DNA of 64,000 nt from Flaccisagitta enflata (GCA_965153355.1 OZ231126.1:30194001-30258000), one strand, 5' to 3'. Numbered from the stretch's first letter, positions 51,701 through 61,539 are shown. Notes: a model not told the origin generated them from the letters alone. A program made the numbers and translations.

Positions 51701-54700
51701 GGGGAGGAAGAGGTAAGGGGTATGAAGCGAAGGAAGAACAGAGTGAGAGTGTGAGTGCACAAAGACACACACAAATATGCACACAACAAACATGCGCACA
51801 CACACACGCACGCACACAGCATAAATCACAATACATCATACACACCATCCAAAACACACCATGCACAACACAAACACATCCACAACACGCACATCCCACA
51901 AACACATACCACCCACACAACCACATACAAGCACCAACACACACAAAACGCATCGATCACAACACACACACTACACACACACACATCCAAAACACACAAA
52001 CATCCGCCGCAACACACACATCCACCACACACGTACACATCCACCACACACACCCACATCCACCACACACACACAAACATCCACCACACACACACAAACA
52101 TCCACCACACACACCAACATCCACCACACACACCAACATCCACCACACACACCAACATCCACCACACACACCCACATCCACCACACACACACCCACATCC
52201 ACCATTCCCACACAGAGCTCTTACCATTCTCTTTGCATTCTTGAGAGTCCGATGAAAATCTTCAACTCCTTCTTGGGCAGAAGATTCTTTTCCACGTCGA
52301 TTTTGAGACGACGGAGAAGGAAAGGTTTGAGAATCGCGTGAAGACGAGTGATCAAACCCTAGAAAGTTATTAAAGAAAGTAACGAGTATAACTGCTCGTC
52401 GATGCCAGAAGCAAAAACCTGCACGAGAGACAGAAGTAGATCCTATGAACGAATAATGAGGACGATTGAGGAAAAGAATGATTGAATGAATTAGTGAATA
52501 AACGAATGAACGACTAAATGAAGGAATGAATGAATGAATAGAGAAAACCAAAAAACTGGAACAAACGTCAAACATGAACTACGCCGCCACGAAAAAGCTT
52601 ACGTCATCAGTTCCGGAGACGGTGCTGTTGGTGTTGAACCACGCGTCGAAGTCGTCGGAAGACCCAAACACTTCCGGCAGCAGGAAGTTGAGAAGCGCCC
52701 AAAGCTCGTGAAGGTTGTTCTGCAGAGGTGTTCCCGTCAACAACAATCGGTTCGTCGACTTGAATTCGCGAACGATTTCAGACAATTTGGATTTCTGGAC
52801 AGGGAAGAGAGAATGGAAGATACATGAACTATCGGTAACGCCAGAGAAACTTGGGAAGCAATGTGTGAATGTGGATTGACGTGTTTGCTGGCACAGCTTA
52901 ATTGCATTACACTACTTGCTTACTGACAAAACATCGAAAATAAAAAAAGCGTTGCTGCGTTTCACTTTCAGACTATAAGTTCAATAGCAAGAACCCATGG
53001 GGTCTATCAAGCGATATAGCGACAGAACTTCTTAATAATGAATACATCCTATTTGCAAACCATCACTTAGCGGGCAAAACCACAGCTGAAGCAAGAATTA
53101 AGCCAATCATTCTGTAACATGTTTCTTTCTTACTTCGTTCTTGATTCTGTGAGCTTCATCGATGATGAGATAACGCCAATTGAATTTCTTAAAAACGGCC
53201 TTTTCCTTGAGGACCATTTCATAGGAAGAAATGAGGACGTCCCAATGGCCAGGCATGATTGTGTCCCGAATCAGCTCGGCACGGGCATCCTTGAGGAAAC
53301 AAAAGAAATCAAAATATCGAAGGAGATGACGAGCAAGATTGAAAAGTTTACATTTCGTATATGATGAAAGACAATGTAAATCGCGTTCCAAGAAACAATA
53401 CATGATAAAACTGACCTTGTCCCCGATAAGCACGACAGCTCGAAGCGTGGGACACCAGCGAATGAATTCGTTGCGCCAATTGTTCAACGTGGACTTGGGT
53501 ACGATCACCAAATGAGGACCTGAAAATTGACCAAAATCAGGGGTGTATAAAATTGAGTCGCTTTTGAGTCCCCCCCAGCCCCGCCTTTGGTTTTATTTCC
53601 CGCGATGCATTGCGTCACGTTTTAAAAAAGCAAAAAAAAAAAAAAACACAGTTAAAGTTTTAATAGTGTTAAAATTGTCTTTTACTAATCAGCTTTTATG
53701 ATTTGGTACTGCCAAAAGCTATATTTTCCCCAAATCTTCTCTTTTTTCCCCTTTGATTTTCTTCCCTATCTCCAAATTCTTAGATTTGAAAATCGCATTA
53801 CGGTATCTTGAACTGAAAAGGCCGGTCGGTCGACCGCGGTCTTGCGTCACTTAATCGAAGATCATTCCTCCAAGTGAGTCTATTGCTCAATCCCACTACA
53901 CCGGCCGGTCAATCACGTTTTCTATCAGCCCTTTTGTCATCCCATCATTCAAACACCGGTCGCGCCAATAAAGAGACCTTTTACCACTCACCGGCCGTGT
54001 TGCGATAATGCTTCATATAACCAAGTAAAGAGATGGTTTGCAGGGTTTTCCCCAGACCCATCTCGTCGGCCAAGATCCCGTTGATGCCGTTTTCGTAGAG
54101 AGAGATCATCCAATTGAGACCGCGAATTTGGTAATCACGCATCGTCCCGCTTTCGATGTAAAAAGGAGACTCGTCGAATCTGATCGATACAACAACGAGG
54201 AAACATTCATGTCAACATCATCATCATATCATCATTATCGTCATCATTGTCATTCTTATCATCATGTTCATCATTGTCATCATCGTCACCATAATCATCA
54301 TCGTCACAATTAGCATCCTCGTCATCATCGCCATCTTTATCGCCACCATCATCATCATCTTCGCCCTCATCATAGGATCATAATCAGCATCGCCCGCATC
54401 ACCATCATCATTACCTTCATCATCATAGTCACCTCCATCATCATAGTCATCTTCATTATTCACCGCTCTAGGCAATCTTCATCATCATCATCGTCATCGT
54501 CAGCATCGTTGTCGTCGTTATGATCGTCATAATCAACATCATCATCATCTTTCACCTTCTACTCGTGAATCTTCGCCCACGACACCGCCATCATCATGAC
54601 ATCGCCAAAATCATGCTCTTTCTCCATTTTCATCATCATCATTCAACGTCATTGGCATATTCAAATACGTTATAACAATCATCATCGTCGTCACCTCCGT

Positions 54701-55437
54701 CTACCGTCGTCAACATGTCGCGATCATCATAATATCCAAATCATCACCTCGTGACGTAAGCCGCTGATTTTTTGGCGTCGCTGAGGAGTTCCTCGTCTTC
54801 CTCTTGTTCCGACTTTTTGTGCCGATGATCACCCGCGTCAGACAATTGTCGTTTAGCTTCCTTCAGACTTTCGGGTTTCTTTGGTCGACCTTTCATCTTC
54901 AACGGCGATGTGCCACCGGAACCGCTCTTCGTCGCGCCTGACAGCCAAACAAGTTTGGTGCTTAGTTTTGATTGGTGATCGGCAATTAGTAAGCGGATAA
55001 CTTCACTTTTGCTGACGGTGTAACCATGCACACATCCCTGTGCCCAAAACCTCTGAACAAGACTAAGACTCATCCCCTTGTCATCACACCACGCCTCCAG
55101 TTCACTAAACTCCAATTTTCTTTCGCTTCAAATTTCAAAAACCCTCACCGGCTTCCTGCATGAAATGTCCGAAGATTTCGGTTTGTTTGAGCAAGAACTC
55201 GAATCTCTTGCATCTGTCTGCCTCCATTTTGTCGTCATATTCGGCGTTGCCTTCGCCATTTCCGCTCTCTTTGCCCTTTTTCGCCGACGCAGAGTCTCGC
55301 TTCTTCTTCTCTCCTTCTGGCAGAAATTCCTCTTCCTCTTCCTCGCCAGATCCTTCCCCTTCCTTAGTCTCCTTCTCTTCCTCTTCTTCCTCCTCCTCGA
55401 CAACGGCCTTTTTCTTGTCCTCTTTAGAGTCAGACAT
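39244..55437 (-). CDS. SMARCA5: ISWI chromatin-remodelling ATPase (SMARCA5/SMARCA1 type), 15 coding exons, 3' end missing
   Basis: Catalytic subunit of ACF/CHRAC/NURF-type complexes, which slide and space nucleosomes using ATP. Exons, 5' to 3': 55437-55149, 54937-54748, 54179-53992, 53519-53416, 53289-53134, 52794-52603, 52358-52225, 51696-51470, 51237-51165, 51005-50810, 50361-50182, 49187-48976, 46616-46375, 39942-39725, 39491-39244. All junctions are GT..AG and the phases join without a break, giving 949 codons plus two bases. ATG 55437 is the first Met of the open frame ([12 protein letters not shown]). Family members are about 1,050 residues, so roughly 100 C-terminal residues (end of SLIDE and the basic tail) are absent. 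They should follow the donor at 39243, but the gap begins about 190 bases further on. The gene starts 1.15 kb downstream of the MCM3 stop, on the same strand. Confidence 0.98.
40011..44543. mobile_element. 4.5-kb TIR element in ISWI intron 13
   Basis: The left end AGAATAAATATTTCTTCCTG, continuing through TTTTTCTTAGTCGCGGAGTA, is mirrored at 44491-44543 for about 53 bases. It is therefore bounded by inverted repeats and abuts a second element with related ends at 44544. No transposase-like frame is visible. Open frames of 62-98 codons on both strands show no known domain. The interior has a degenerate array of hairpin-bearing units (40770-42060), a GC-rich block (43740-44340) and short CAG runs. 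It is probably non-autonomous. I cannot assign a superfamily. Confidence 0.7.
40770..42060. repeat. Degenerate array of ~100-200 bp units, several with a hairpin
   Basis: At least six units, near 40770, 41245, 41370, 41500, 41620 and 41815, share a plan: a GAAGATTCC-like start, GAGAAA..AATCAAAATGATTATGA-like middle, then a short imperfect stem such as CCGCCAAAAGAGGCGG, CCATCCAAAGGTGG or CCACCCTAGAGGGTGG. Spacing and sequence drift strongly between units. The alignment was made by eye. Confidence 0.5.
44544..46103. mobile_element. 1.56-kb TIR element abutting the 4.5-kb element
   Basis: TAGTCGCTTCATATTTGTAT plus GTGTGGAT at the left is mirrored exactly at 46075-46102. The right subterminal 140 bases (45960-46095) match, inverted, the left subterminal part of the neighbouring element (40050-40187, including GATCGACATCGATATCCGGT), so the two are one family. 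It contains a tandem duplication with a 124-base offset (44800-44862 and 44924-44983) and an inserted foldback at 45141-45746. Confidence 0.72.
45141..45746. mobile_element. ~606-bp foldback element, arms ~250 bp
   Basis: AACTCATTTTTCTGAAAAGT, ACTCATCCTTG and AAAATTTCAAAATGAGAATT at the left return inverted at the right through about 250 bases. The central third is unpaired. It is nested in the 1.56-kb element. Confidence 0.83.
46648..47250. repeat. Mixed GA/GT repeat block
   Basis: About 50 bases of GA, then 500 bases of alternating GTGTGT, GAGAGA, GAGTGA and GCGTGC words. It gives spurious His/Thr- or Cys/Val-rich frames. It lies in ISWI intron 12, just upstream of exon 13. Confidence 0.93.
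47267..48431. mobile_element. ~1.17-kb inverted-repeat element in ISWI intron 12
   Basis: AAGCGCC...AGCTAAAAT near 47275 is mirrored by ATTTTAGCTTTCAGGCGCTT near 48412-48432. Multiple AGCTAAAA / TTCTAAAATT words on the left face TTTTTAGACATCAGG words on the right, so the arms pair loosely over about 180 bases. Old and diverged. Confidence 0.55.
47765..47827 (+). ncRNA. Pre-miRNA-like hairpin (candidate only)
   Basis: The arms, ATAGTAGCAAGATGCAGTTT plus GTACCAT and ATGGTGC plus AATCTGCATCTTGCTATGAT, pair over 27 bases with about four mismatches (one a possible G-U pair) around a loop of about nine bases. Size and pairing are in the range of animal pre-miRNAs, but it lies inside an inverted-repeat element, so it may simply be a foldback relic. 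No expression evidence is available. Confidence 0.25.
48443..48700. repeat. (GT)n, (CG)n and (GA)n compound repeat
   Basis: GT-rich words, about 37 GT units (48560-48632), eight CG units (48637-48652), then about 24 GA units. The pure alternating GT-CG part is a potential Z-DNA former. Confidence 0.95.
48806..48870 (-). mobile_element. HINE-like repeat fragment
   Basis: On the minus strand: TTCGCATGCACGCAACTCAA, then GTCTGTCCGTTTGTCGGCCT. Head and tetramer core only. Confidence 0.5.
48976..51696 (-). CDS. SMARCA5: ISWI second RecA lobe and post-helicase exons 8-12
   Basis: Exon 8 carries [20 protein letters not shown] and [18 protein letters not shown]. Exon 9 carries [20 protein letters not shown]. 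Exon 10 carries [20 protein letters not shown] and [12 protein letters not shown]. Exon 11 carries motif [13 protein letters not shown] (codons 584-594), and [18 protein letters not shown]. Exon 12 carries [20 protein letters not shown] and the acidic [18 protein letters not shown]. The exon 9/10 junction is best placed as CGCGG before GTATGTG and GTTCAAGCAT after GTGAAG, which gives [11 protein letters not shown] with the family spacing. All residues expected for ATP hydrolysis in this lobe are present. Confidence 0.96.
49462..50104. mobile_element. 643-bp MITE with TA target duplication in ISWI intron 11
   Basis: The ends CAGGTTCGGACGGAATTTAA and, reversed, CAGGTTTGGACGGAATAAGA match. The arms pair for about 180 bases (GATGTTATAAGTCACTTT..., TTGGGGCCATCAGAGGGTTT). 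TA flanks both ends (49460-49461 and 50105-50106), as for Tc1/mariner-type elements. No coding capacity. Confidence 0.84.
50113..50181 (-). repeat. Decayed tandem duplicate of ISWI exon 11 coding sequence
   Basis: Starting directly at the exon 11 donor, the intron repeats the last 78 bases of the exon with about ten substitutions. Landmarks lie 78 bases apart (CTGGAGCTTGTTCTGTCCCT at 50113 and 50191). Read on in frame it gives [10 protein letters not shown] and then stops, against [10 protein letters not shown] in the exon. The donor GTAAGG corresponds to ATGAAG in the original copy. The duplicate ends where the TA-flanked MITE begins. Confidence 0.85.
51750..52210. repeat. ACACAC-rich block with a CCACCACACACACCAACAT minisatellite
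   Basis: Irregular CA-rich DNA, then about ten copies of a 19-22 base unit (52018-52205), in ISWI intron 7. Confidence 0.92.
52225..55437 (-). CDS. SMARCA5: ISWI N-terminus and first RecA lobe, exons 1-7
   Basis: Exon 1 has a very acidic stretch (two runs of six or more Glu) and then [20 protein letters not shown]. Exon 2 has the AutoN-type region, [12 protein letters not shown] and [16 protein letters not shown]. Exon 3 has [20 protein letters not shown] and the Walker A motif DEMGLGKT (codons 198-205). Exon 4 has VPKSTLNNW. Exon 5 has [17 protein letters not shown] with DEAH at 301-304. Exon 6 has [20 protein letters not shown] (motif III). Exon 7 has [20 protein letters not shown]. The lobe is complete and looks functional. 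The introns are short (about 60 bases to 0.6 kb), unlike the large repeat-filled introns further 3'. Confidence 0.97.
54195..54735. repeat. (ATC)n-type trinucleotide repeat in ISWI intron 2
   Basis: CATCAT, ATCGTC and TCATCATC words fill nearly the whole intron between exons 2 and 3, with many substitutions. Confidence 0.9.
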
Positions 55438-55737
55438 GTCTGTATCGAAGTTTGTCAAGTATTCCAATGACACAAAAGAATACCGTAATTAATAAATACC
55501 GTAGCAGCCTGTGAATGATAACGTTTTTTTTTAAAAATCAACAAAGACAAATAATAATTTCAGAACATGGGTCTATCAGAACTATCAATAATCGCGACGT
55601 CGCAGAGAGAAACTGGCGATATTCCCTTTTAACCCGAATAAACATTTCCACTCCGCGTCACCCTAATATCATCGCGTCATCATTTTCGATCGTGGATTGT
55701 CCTCAAAAACACACCCTCATCATCATCAACAACCCCA

Positions 55738-56043
55738 TCACGACTTCCTCCTCTTCCCTCCGCCTCCTCCAATCCCCTCGCCATCAGCTTCAATCGTCCT
55801 CTTGACGTTGTCGCACGACGCGGCTCCGTATTCCGTCAACGCGCAGGCGGTCAAATATCCATCAATCAGCAGAAAGTCTTCATCTCGCGTCATTTCTTCG
55901 CTACTCGCGGTTCCACTCCATCCGCCGACTCCGACGGGCTTCTTATCAGAGTCATCGTCAACTGCAGTCCATGAGTTCAAAGAGCAAGAAGGAGAGTCAG
56001 TGTTTTCAGTCATTACGTCTGTCGTGGAAATTACTGAATCCAT
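55738..56043 (-). CDS. Small open frame of 101 codons between MCM3 and ISWI, function unknown
   Basis: ATG 56043 opens MDSVISTTDVMTENTDSPSC and the frame runs to TGA at 55738. The product is acidic and Ser/Thr-rich, ending in a Gly run and KRRKS. Codon choice (CGA, GCG, GTC, TCG) resembles the neighbouring exons more than the AT-rich spacers. An upstream in-frame stop precedes the ATG. I recognise no domain. It could be a one-exon gene, a terminal exon of something else, or a chance open frame in a CpG-rich promoter region. Confidence 0.33.
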   Translation of the reverse strand: MDSVISTTDVMTENTDSPSCSLNSWTAVDDDSDKKPVGVGGWSGTASSEEMTRDEDFLLIDGYLTACALTEYGAASCDNVKRTIEADGEGIGGGGGKRRKS

Positions 56044-56590
56044 CAATAGCAATTCACTGCATCAAGTCATCGGCTAATTGTATTGTATTGTACCATTGAA
56101 ACGACGAAGCGTGCACTGAACAGATGTATATATGAAGAATCTATAAAAGAAAGGCGATGACGGTAAAATATAAAAATTCAGTATGGAATGTTAAAAAAAA
56201 ACGGAAACCAATGAATAGCTTCGATTGTTGTAAACGAGTAACTTTAACGGAGAAAATGCGACGGCCAACGGGAATGCAACAATTAACATAACTGACAAAA
56301 ATTCTTTTTTTACCCAAAAACATTTTTATCACATGTTCAACAGATCATTAAATGAGAAACGTGCATACATTTTCATAAGGCATAATAGAGAAATAAGTCT
56401 CGCCAGGGTGGCACTAAGTGGTGATACTACAACTCCCCTCGTCAAGGCAATAACAGTTCGGTTAAGGTTTCAGCCGTTTCTGGACTCTGGGTAAATAACC
56501 CCCACCCGGATACCCCCTTTTAGTTTGTATACAAAGGCCGAAAAAAAACTAACAAGGTTAACCAACCTCTTCCCCCCCCCACCAACCCAT

Positions 56591-57673
56591 TCAAATAAGG
56601 AACACCATATCATCGGCGGTCATGATCTGGTTTTCGTTCATCATCCTCTCCAACGCGGCGCCGATTTCGGCGTCGGTGAAATGCTCCACTCCGGCGCCGC
56701 CGTCTTTCTCCCCTTCGCCGGCGACGTTGGCCTTTTGTTTCACGGTTTCCACCGGCAGCGTCTGCGCCCTTTCCGCCTGAAACATCCGCAGCAACCGCGT
56801 CTTGAAAATCTTGAGACGGTCGTCGGTGATGGATCCTGGAGCCACTTGGGACACCGAATCGGAAGCGACGGTGGTATCGGCGTCCTCGTCGACGGAAGAA
56901 GCCGGCGTCCGCTTTTTGCGTTGCGGACGGATTTCCGCTTCGTCGGCGGAAGATTCTTCAGCTTCCGATTTGTCGAAGTCGTATGGATCTTCGCCTTCTT
57001 CACCGGCGGTGTACAGCTTGCGACGACCTGTTTGGGGAAAGAGGCAATTTAACATGATTTTGAAAGGAGAAGACCGCAGAGAAAGAAAAGAAAATGAAAG
57101 GAGAAAGGAAGATAGAAAGAATGAACGCAAGAAAAAAAGCAAGTAAGCAAGCAAGAATGAAAGCAAGCAAGAATGAAAGCAAGCAAGGATGAAAGCAAGC
57201 AGGAAAGACAGCAAGAATGAAAGCAAGCAGGAAAGACAGCAAGCCAGAAAGCAAGCAGGAAAGACAGCTAGCAAGTAAGCAAGCTAGAAAGAATGAAAGC
57301 CTGAAAGCAAGCAGGGTGGTTTCATGACAGATCAACCAAACTGAAAACCCTAAAAAAAAGAATTTGCTCTTTTTTGGTGTTAAGGTACTCCTTTTGCTCT
57401 CAGACCCATATTTTGGGTTTCAGGGGGGTTTAAAATTCTGAGGGGGGTTTAAGTTCTGAGGGTGCCCGGGGGGGGGGGGCCCAAAATTTCAAACCCCCCT
57501 AAAACCCAAAATATGGGTCCGAGAGCAAGAATCTTCGGGATTCTTTAGTATCTCCCCAAGGGGTACCTTTACACCAAAAAAGAGCAAATTCTATTTTTTC
57601 AGGGTTTTCAGTTTGGTTGATCTGTCATGAAACCACCCAGCAAGCGAGCGAGCGAGAAAGAAAAAAAGAAAAA

Positions 57674-57749
<76 letters not shown>

Positions 57750-58234
57750 AAAAAAGAAAGAAAAAAGAGAGAAAAAAAGAAAGAAAAAAAAGAAAGAAAA
57801 AAAGAAAGAAAAAAAGAAAAAAAGAAAGAAAAAAGCAAAAATTACAGTCCCCGATCAGACTGTAATTTTGAGCTGTCGCAACGCGACTCCGAGAAGATAC
57901 ACGACCAAAAAAAAAAAAAATTCAAAAAAAAAAAAAAAAAAAAAAAATTTCAAAAAAAAAATAAAAAAAAAAAAAATCACAAAAAAATTAAAAGAAAAAA
58001 AAAACTAAAAAAAAAAAAAATTGATGTCCATGATGGCATGCATACTTTAAAGTCCATGACGGCATACCTTAAAGTCCATGACGGCATACCTTAAAGTCCA
58101 TGACGGCATACCTTAAAGTCCATGACGGCATACCTTGAACATTAAACACTGAAGTCCAAGAAGGCAAACCTTGGTCCTTGGAGTCCTTGACGGCAAACCT
58201 TTTTTTAGAGGAATGGCATGGGTTATTTTATGCA

Positions 58235-58286
<52 letters not shown>

Positions 58287-59061
58287 GCGTGTGTGTGTGT
58301 GTGCTCCCACAACAGTAATATATTACTACATAAATAAGTTTATATCTCATAAACCAGACTTCAGATTTAAATCGAATTTTGCAGGAGCTGTTTAATTGAC
58401 ATTATTTACCTGTTTACTAAGTTTTAAAAAAATTCATAAACTTTTACTACCGTTTGCCTATGAAAACTGCTTAAGTCCTAGTAACATATTACTACATAAA
58501 TAAGCTAATATCTCATAAACCAGGCTTCAGATTTAATTCGAATTTTGCAGGGGTTGTTTATTTACTACCCTTTACTTGTATACCAAATTAGAAAAAAATT
58601 CATAACCTTCTACTACCCTTTGCCTATGTAAATCGCCTCAGTCCTAGTAACATATTACTACATAAATAAGCTAATATCTTCTAAACCAGACTTCAGATTT
58701 AATTCGAATTTTGCAGGGATTGTTTATTTACTACCCTCTACTTGTATACCAAATTAAAAAAAAATTCATAAACTTTTACTACCCTCTACCTATGTAAACC
58801 ACCTAAGTCCCAACTAAATATTACTACAAAAATAATAGGCAAAGGGTAGTAAAAGTTTATGAATTTTTTTGAAAATTGGTACACAAGCTCCTATTGACCT
58901 ATAAACAACACCAGCAAAGTTTCATAAAATTCTGAAGTCTGGATCCAAAGATATGAGAAGGTCTTAAACCCACTCACCCACAAACAAACAGACTTACACG
59001 ATCAGGTCCACCTCATAGTCCACCGACGAAAACTGTTCGTCGGGGACAAAAAAGAAAGAAA

Positions 59062-59129
<68 letters not shown>

Positions 59130-59866
59130 GAAGAAAGAGAAAAGAACATACATACAGAAAACTTCGTACCAGTCCTCTTCCTCTTCCTCGACTCGGCGTT
59201 TCCTTCGGTCGCCTCTTCGTCCATCGCTTCCTCTTCGCTCTCCGTATCTGTCGCGTCTCCGCCGCCGCTCTTCCGTCTTTTCTTCTTCTCTTTCTCGAGG
59301 ACCTTCTTGAAATACGCGAACTGAATGAGTTCGATGGCGGCTTCCGCGTCTTCCGCCGTCACTTCCTTCGAGAGCCGCGCTTTAGCGTGAGCCGTCGACA
59401 GACGAATCAGCGTCTCGAGCGTACGCGGCGTGACGGGCGTGGTTCTGGCCACGTTGGCGGCGCTGATCGACTCTTGACTGCGGAGTTTGGCGTACTCGTC
59501 GGCCAACATCGACGCCGCGTCTTTCGTCAATTTGGGCGTGATGGCTTTGGCGATATGCACGTATTTGCGCATGAATTTCATGGTGACGAATCGATCTTTG
59601 CGCGAATCTTTCGTACGCGGTCCGTGGAGACAGGCGTTGTATTTCTCCCACACAGGCGTCTCCTCATCGTCTTCTTCTTCCTTCTCCGGGTCGAAAGTGG
59701 CCAACACGTCGACGGAACTGCCAAAAGGCATCGCCTCGCCGTCGGCTTGGCCGGCTTCGCGGAAACGGTGCATGCGCAACACGTGGTCAGAGATGTTACG
59801 ATCGAATTCGGGATCGGATTGATCCAAAACGATGAAAATCAAATCAAAACGCGACAGTAGAGAATC
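56591..59866 (-). CDS. MCM3: MCM3, last two coding exons (C-terminal 377 residues)
   Basis: Exons 59866-59170 and 57027-56591 are separated by a 2.1-kb intron and join in phase 1. The first opens with [20 protein letters not shown], which holds the arginine-finger SRFD of the MCM AAA+ domain. It continues with [54 protein letters not shown] (sensor-2 region), [17 protein letters not shown] and [20 protein letters not shown], then an acidic stretch and the basic RKRKRTGRRK, a likely nuclear localisation signal. The last exon has [20 protein letters not shown] and a winged-helix tail ending in ADDMVFLI before the stop. The piece starts exactly where a preceding exon should end (GLQ in relatives), so it complements, and does not overlap, the exons at 9274-13092. 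Confidence 0.96.
57130..57310. repeat. GCAA/GAAA-type tetranucleotide repeat
   Basis: AAGCAAGC, AAAGCAAG and GAATGAAAGC words in MCM3's last intron. The CACCC-ended MITE at 57314 is inserted at its right edge. Confidence 0.88.
57314..57638. mobile_element. 325-bp MITE with GGGTGGTTTCATGACAGATC ends
   Basis: The left arm, about 60 bases through ACTGAAAACCC and GAGCAAATT-like words, is mirrored at the right. AGCAAGCA and AGCAAGCG flank the ends, a possible 8-bp duplication, though the surrounding tetranucleotide repeat makes this uncertain. A longer relative lies at 62148-63051. Confidence 0.8.
57653..57835. repeat. (GAAA)n microsatellite
   Basis: About 45 GAAA units with A-run variants. Together with 59048-59146 it brackets the hairpin-ended element at 57847-59047. 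Confidence 0.95.
57847..59047. mobile_element. 1.2-kb hairpin-ended element, copy A, with a 22-bp minisatellite (4 units)
   Basis: It begins with GTCCCCGATC and ends with CCGACGAAAACTGTTCGTCG then GGGAC, a hairpin whose outer part is the inverted complement of the left end. After poly-A runs comes a TTAAAGTCCATGACGGCATA-CC array (58047-58134), a (GT)n tract (58241-58300), then three AT-rich sub-repeats of about 170 bases (CATATTACTACATAAATAAG...GAATTTTGCAGGGGTTGTTT). It lies between two (GAAA)n tracts in MCM3's last intron. No coding capacity. Confidence 0.75.
59048..59146. repeat. (AAAG)n microsatellite
   Basis: About 23 AAAG units, close to the donor of the MCM3 exon at 59170. Confidence 0.95.
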
Positions 59867-60102
59867 CTGTTGACGATAGAAAAAGGGAGGGTTGTATAAG
59901 AATACAGGTGAGGTACAGTACAATGGGAGCAATGGCGACCTAGACTAGAGGATAGATTTTGAGTATTTTGATTTTATTTATATCATAAAATATTTGAGAT
60001 CTAAGCCACTATGCCGCCTTACCAGCACAGTATTATACAGGGCACAGTATTATACAGGGCACAGAAGGTCAAAATTGGAGAAAAAAAAGCTTCAAAATTA
60101 CA

Positions 60103-60720
60103 GTCCCCGACTGGGGACTGTAATTTTTGAAGCTTTCTCGTCGCGTAAACGCGACTCGAGAAGATGCACGACAAAAAAAAAAAAAAATTCAAAAAAAAAA
60201 AAAATTCAAAAAAAAAAAAAAAAAAAATTTCAAAATTTTTTTTTGAAAAAATAATTGATGTCCATGATGGCATGCATACTTTAAAGTCCATGACGGCATA
60301 CCTTAAAGTCCATGACGGCATACCTTAAAGTCCATGACGGCATACCTTAAAGTCCATGACGGCATACCTTAAAGTCCATGACGGCATACCTTAAAGTCCA
60401 TGACGGCATACCTTAAAGTCCATGACGGCATACCTTAAAGTCCATGACGGCATACCTTAAAGTCCATGACGGCATACCTTAAAGTCCATACAGCATACCT
60501 TAAAGTCCATGACGGCATACCTTGAACATTAAACACTGAAGTCCAAGAAGGCAAACCTTGGTCCTTGGAGTCCTTGACGGCAAACCTTTTTTTAGAGGGA
60601 TGGCATGGGTTATTTTATGCAATATTAGCAATATCTGTTTTTAAAACAGTCCACGAGAAGAAAAAACACACTGTCGCTCTCTCTCTGTGCGTGTGCGTGT
60701 GCGTGCGCACGTGTGCGCAC

Positions 60721-60795
<75 letters not shown>

Positions 60796-61533
60796 CCCAC
60801 AACAGTAATATATAACTAAATAAATAAGTTTATATCTCATAAACCAGACTTCAGATTTAAATCGAATTTTGCAGGAGCTGTTTAATTGACATTATTTACC
60901 TGTTTACTAAGTTTTAAAAACATTCATAAACTTTTACTACCCTTTGTCTATGAAAACTGCTTAAGTCCTAGTAATATATTACTACATAAATAAGCTAATA
61001 TCTCGTAAACCAGGCTTCAGATTTAATTCGAATTTTGCAGGGGTTGTTTATTTACTACCCTTACTTGTATACCAAGGTGAAAAATTCATAAACTTTTACT
61101 ACCCTTTGCCTATGTAAATCAAGTCCTAGTAACATATTACTACATAAATAAGCAATCTTCTAAACCTGACTTCAGATTTAATTCGAATATTGCAGGGGTT
61201 GTTTATTTACTACCCTCTACTTGTATACCAAATTAAAAAAAAATTCATAAACTTTTACTACCCTCTACCTATGTAAACCACCTAAGTCCCAGCTAAATAT
61301 TACTACAAAAATAATAGGCAAAGGGTAGTAAAAGTTTATGAATTTTTCTGAAAATTGGTACACAAGCTCCCATTGACATAATAATAACACTGGTAAAGTT
61401 TCATGAACTTCTGAAGTCTGGATCCAAAGATATGAGAAGGTTTTACACAGACAGACAGACACACACACACACAGACAGACTAGCACAAACAGGCTATCTC
61501 ATAGTCCACCGACGAAAACTGTTCGTCGGGGAC
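60103..61533. mobile_element. 1.43-kb hairpin-ended element, copy B, with a 22-bp minisatellite (11 units)
   Basis: Same orientation and order as copy A. The left end is a strong palindrome (TTACAGTCCCC GACT GGGGACTGTAA, extendable to about 20 paired bases), then CGTCGCG-TAA-ACGCGACTCG, poly-A runs, 11 copies of the 22-bp unit (60281-60521, one copy 21 bp), (GT)n at 60711-60794, the AT-rich sub-repeats and the right-end hairpin CCGACGAA...TTCGTCGG. GTCCCCGAC at the left and GTCGGGGAC at the right are exact inverted repeats. Confidence 0.78.
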
Positions 61534-61539
61534 AAAAAC

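Noticed and set aside
55435-55473. Upstream start of ISWI at 55473
   Set aside because: That codon is GTG. The first ATG in the frame is at 55437 and gives a sensible N-terminus.
60281-60521. CRISPR-like regular repeats (22-bp unit, 11 copies)
   Set aside because: Units are directly adjacent with no spacers, and the setting is a eukaryotic intron. It is a minisatellite inside a mobile element.
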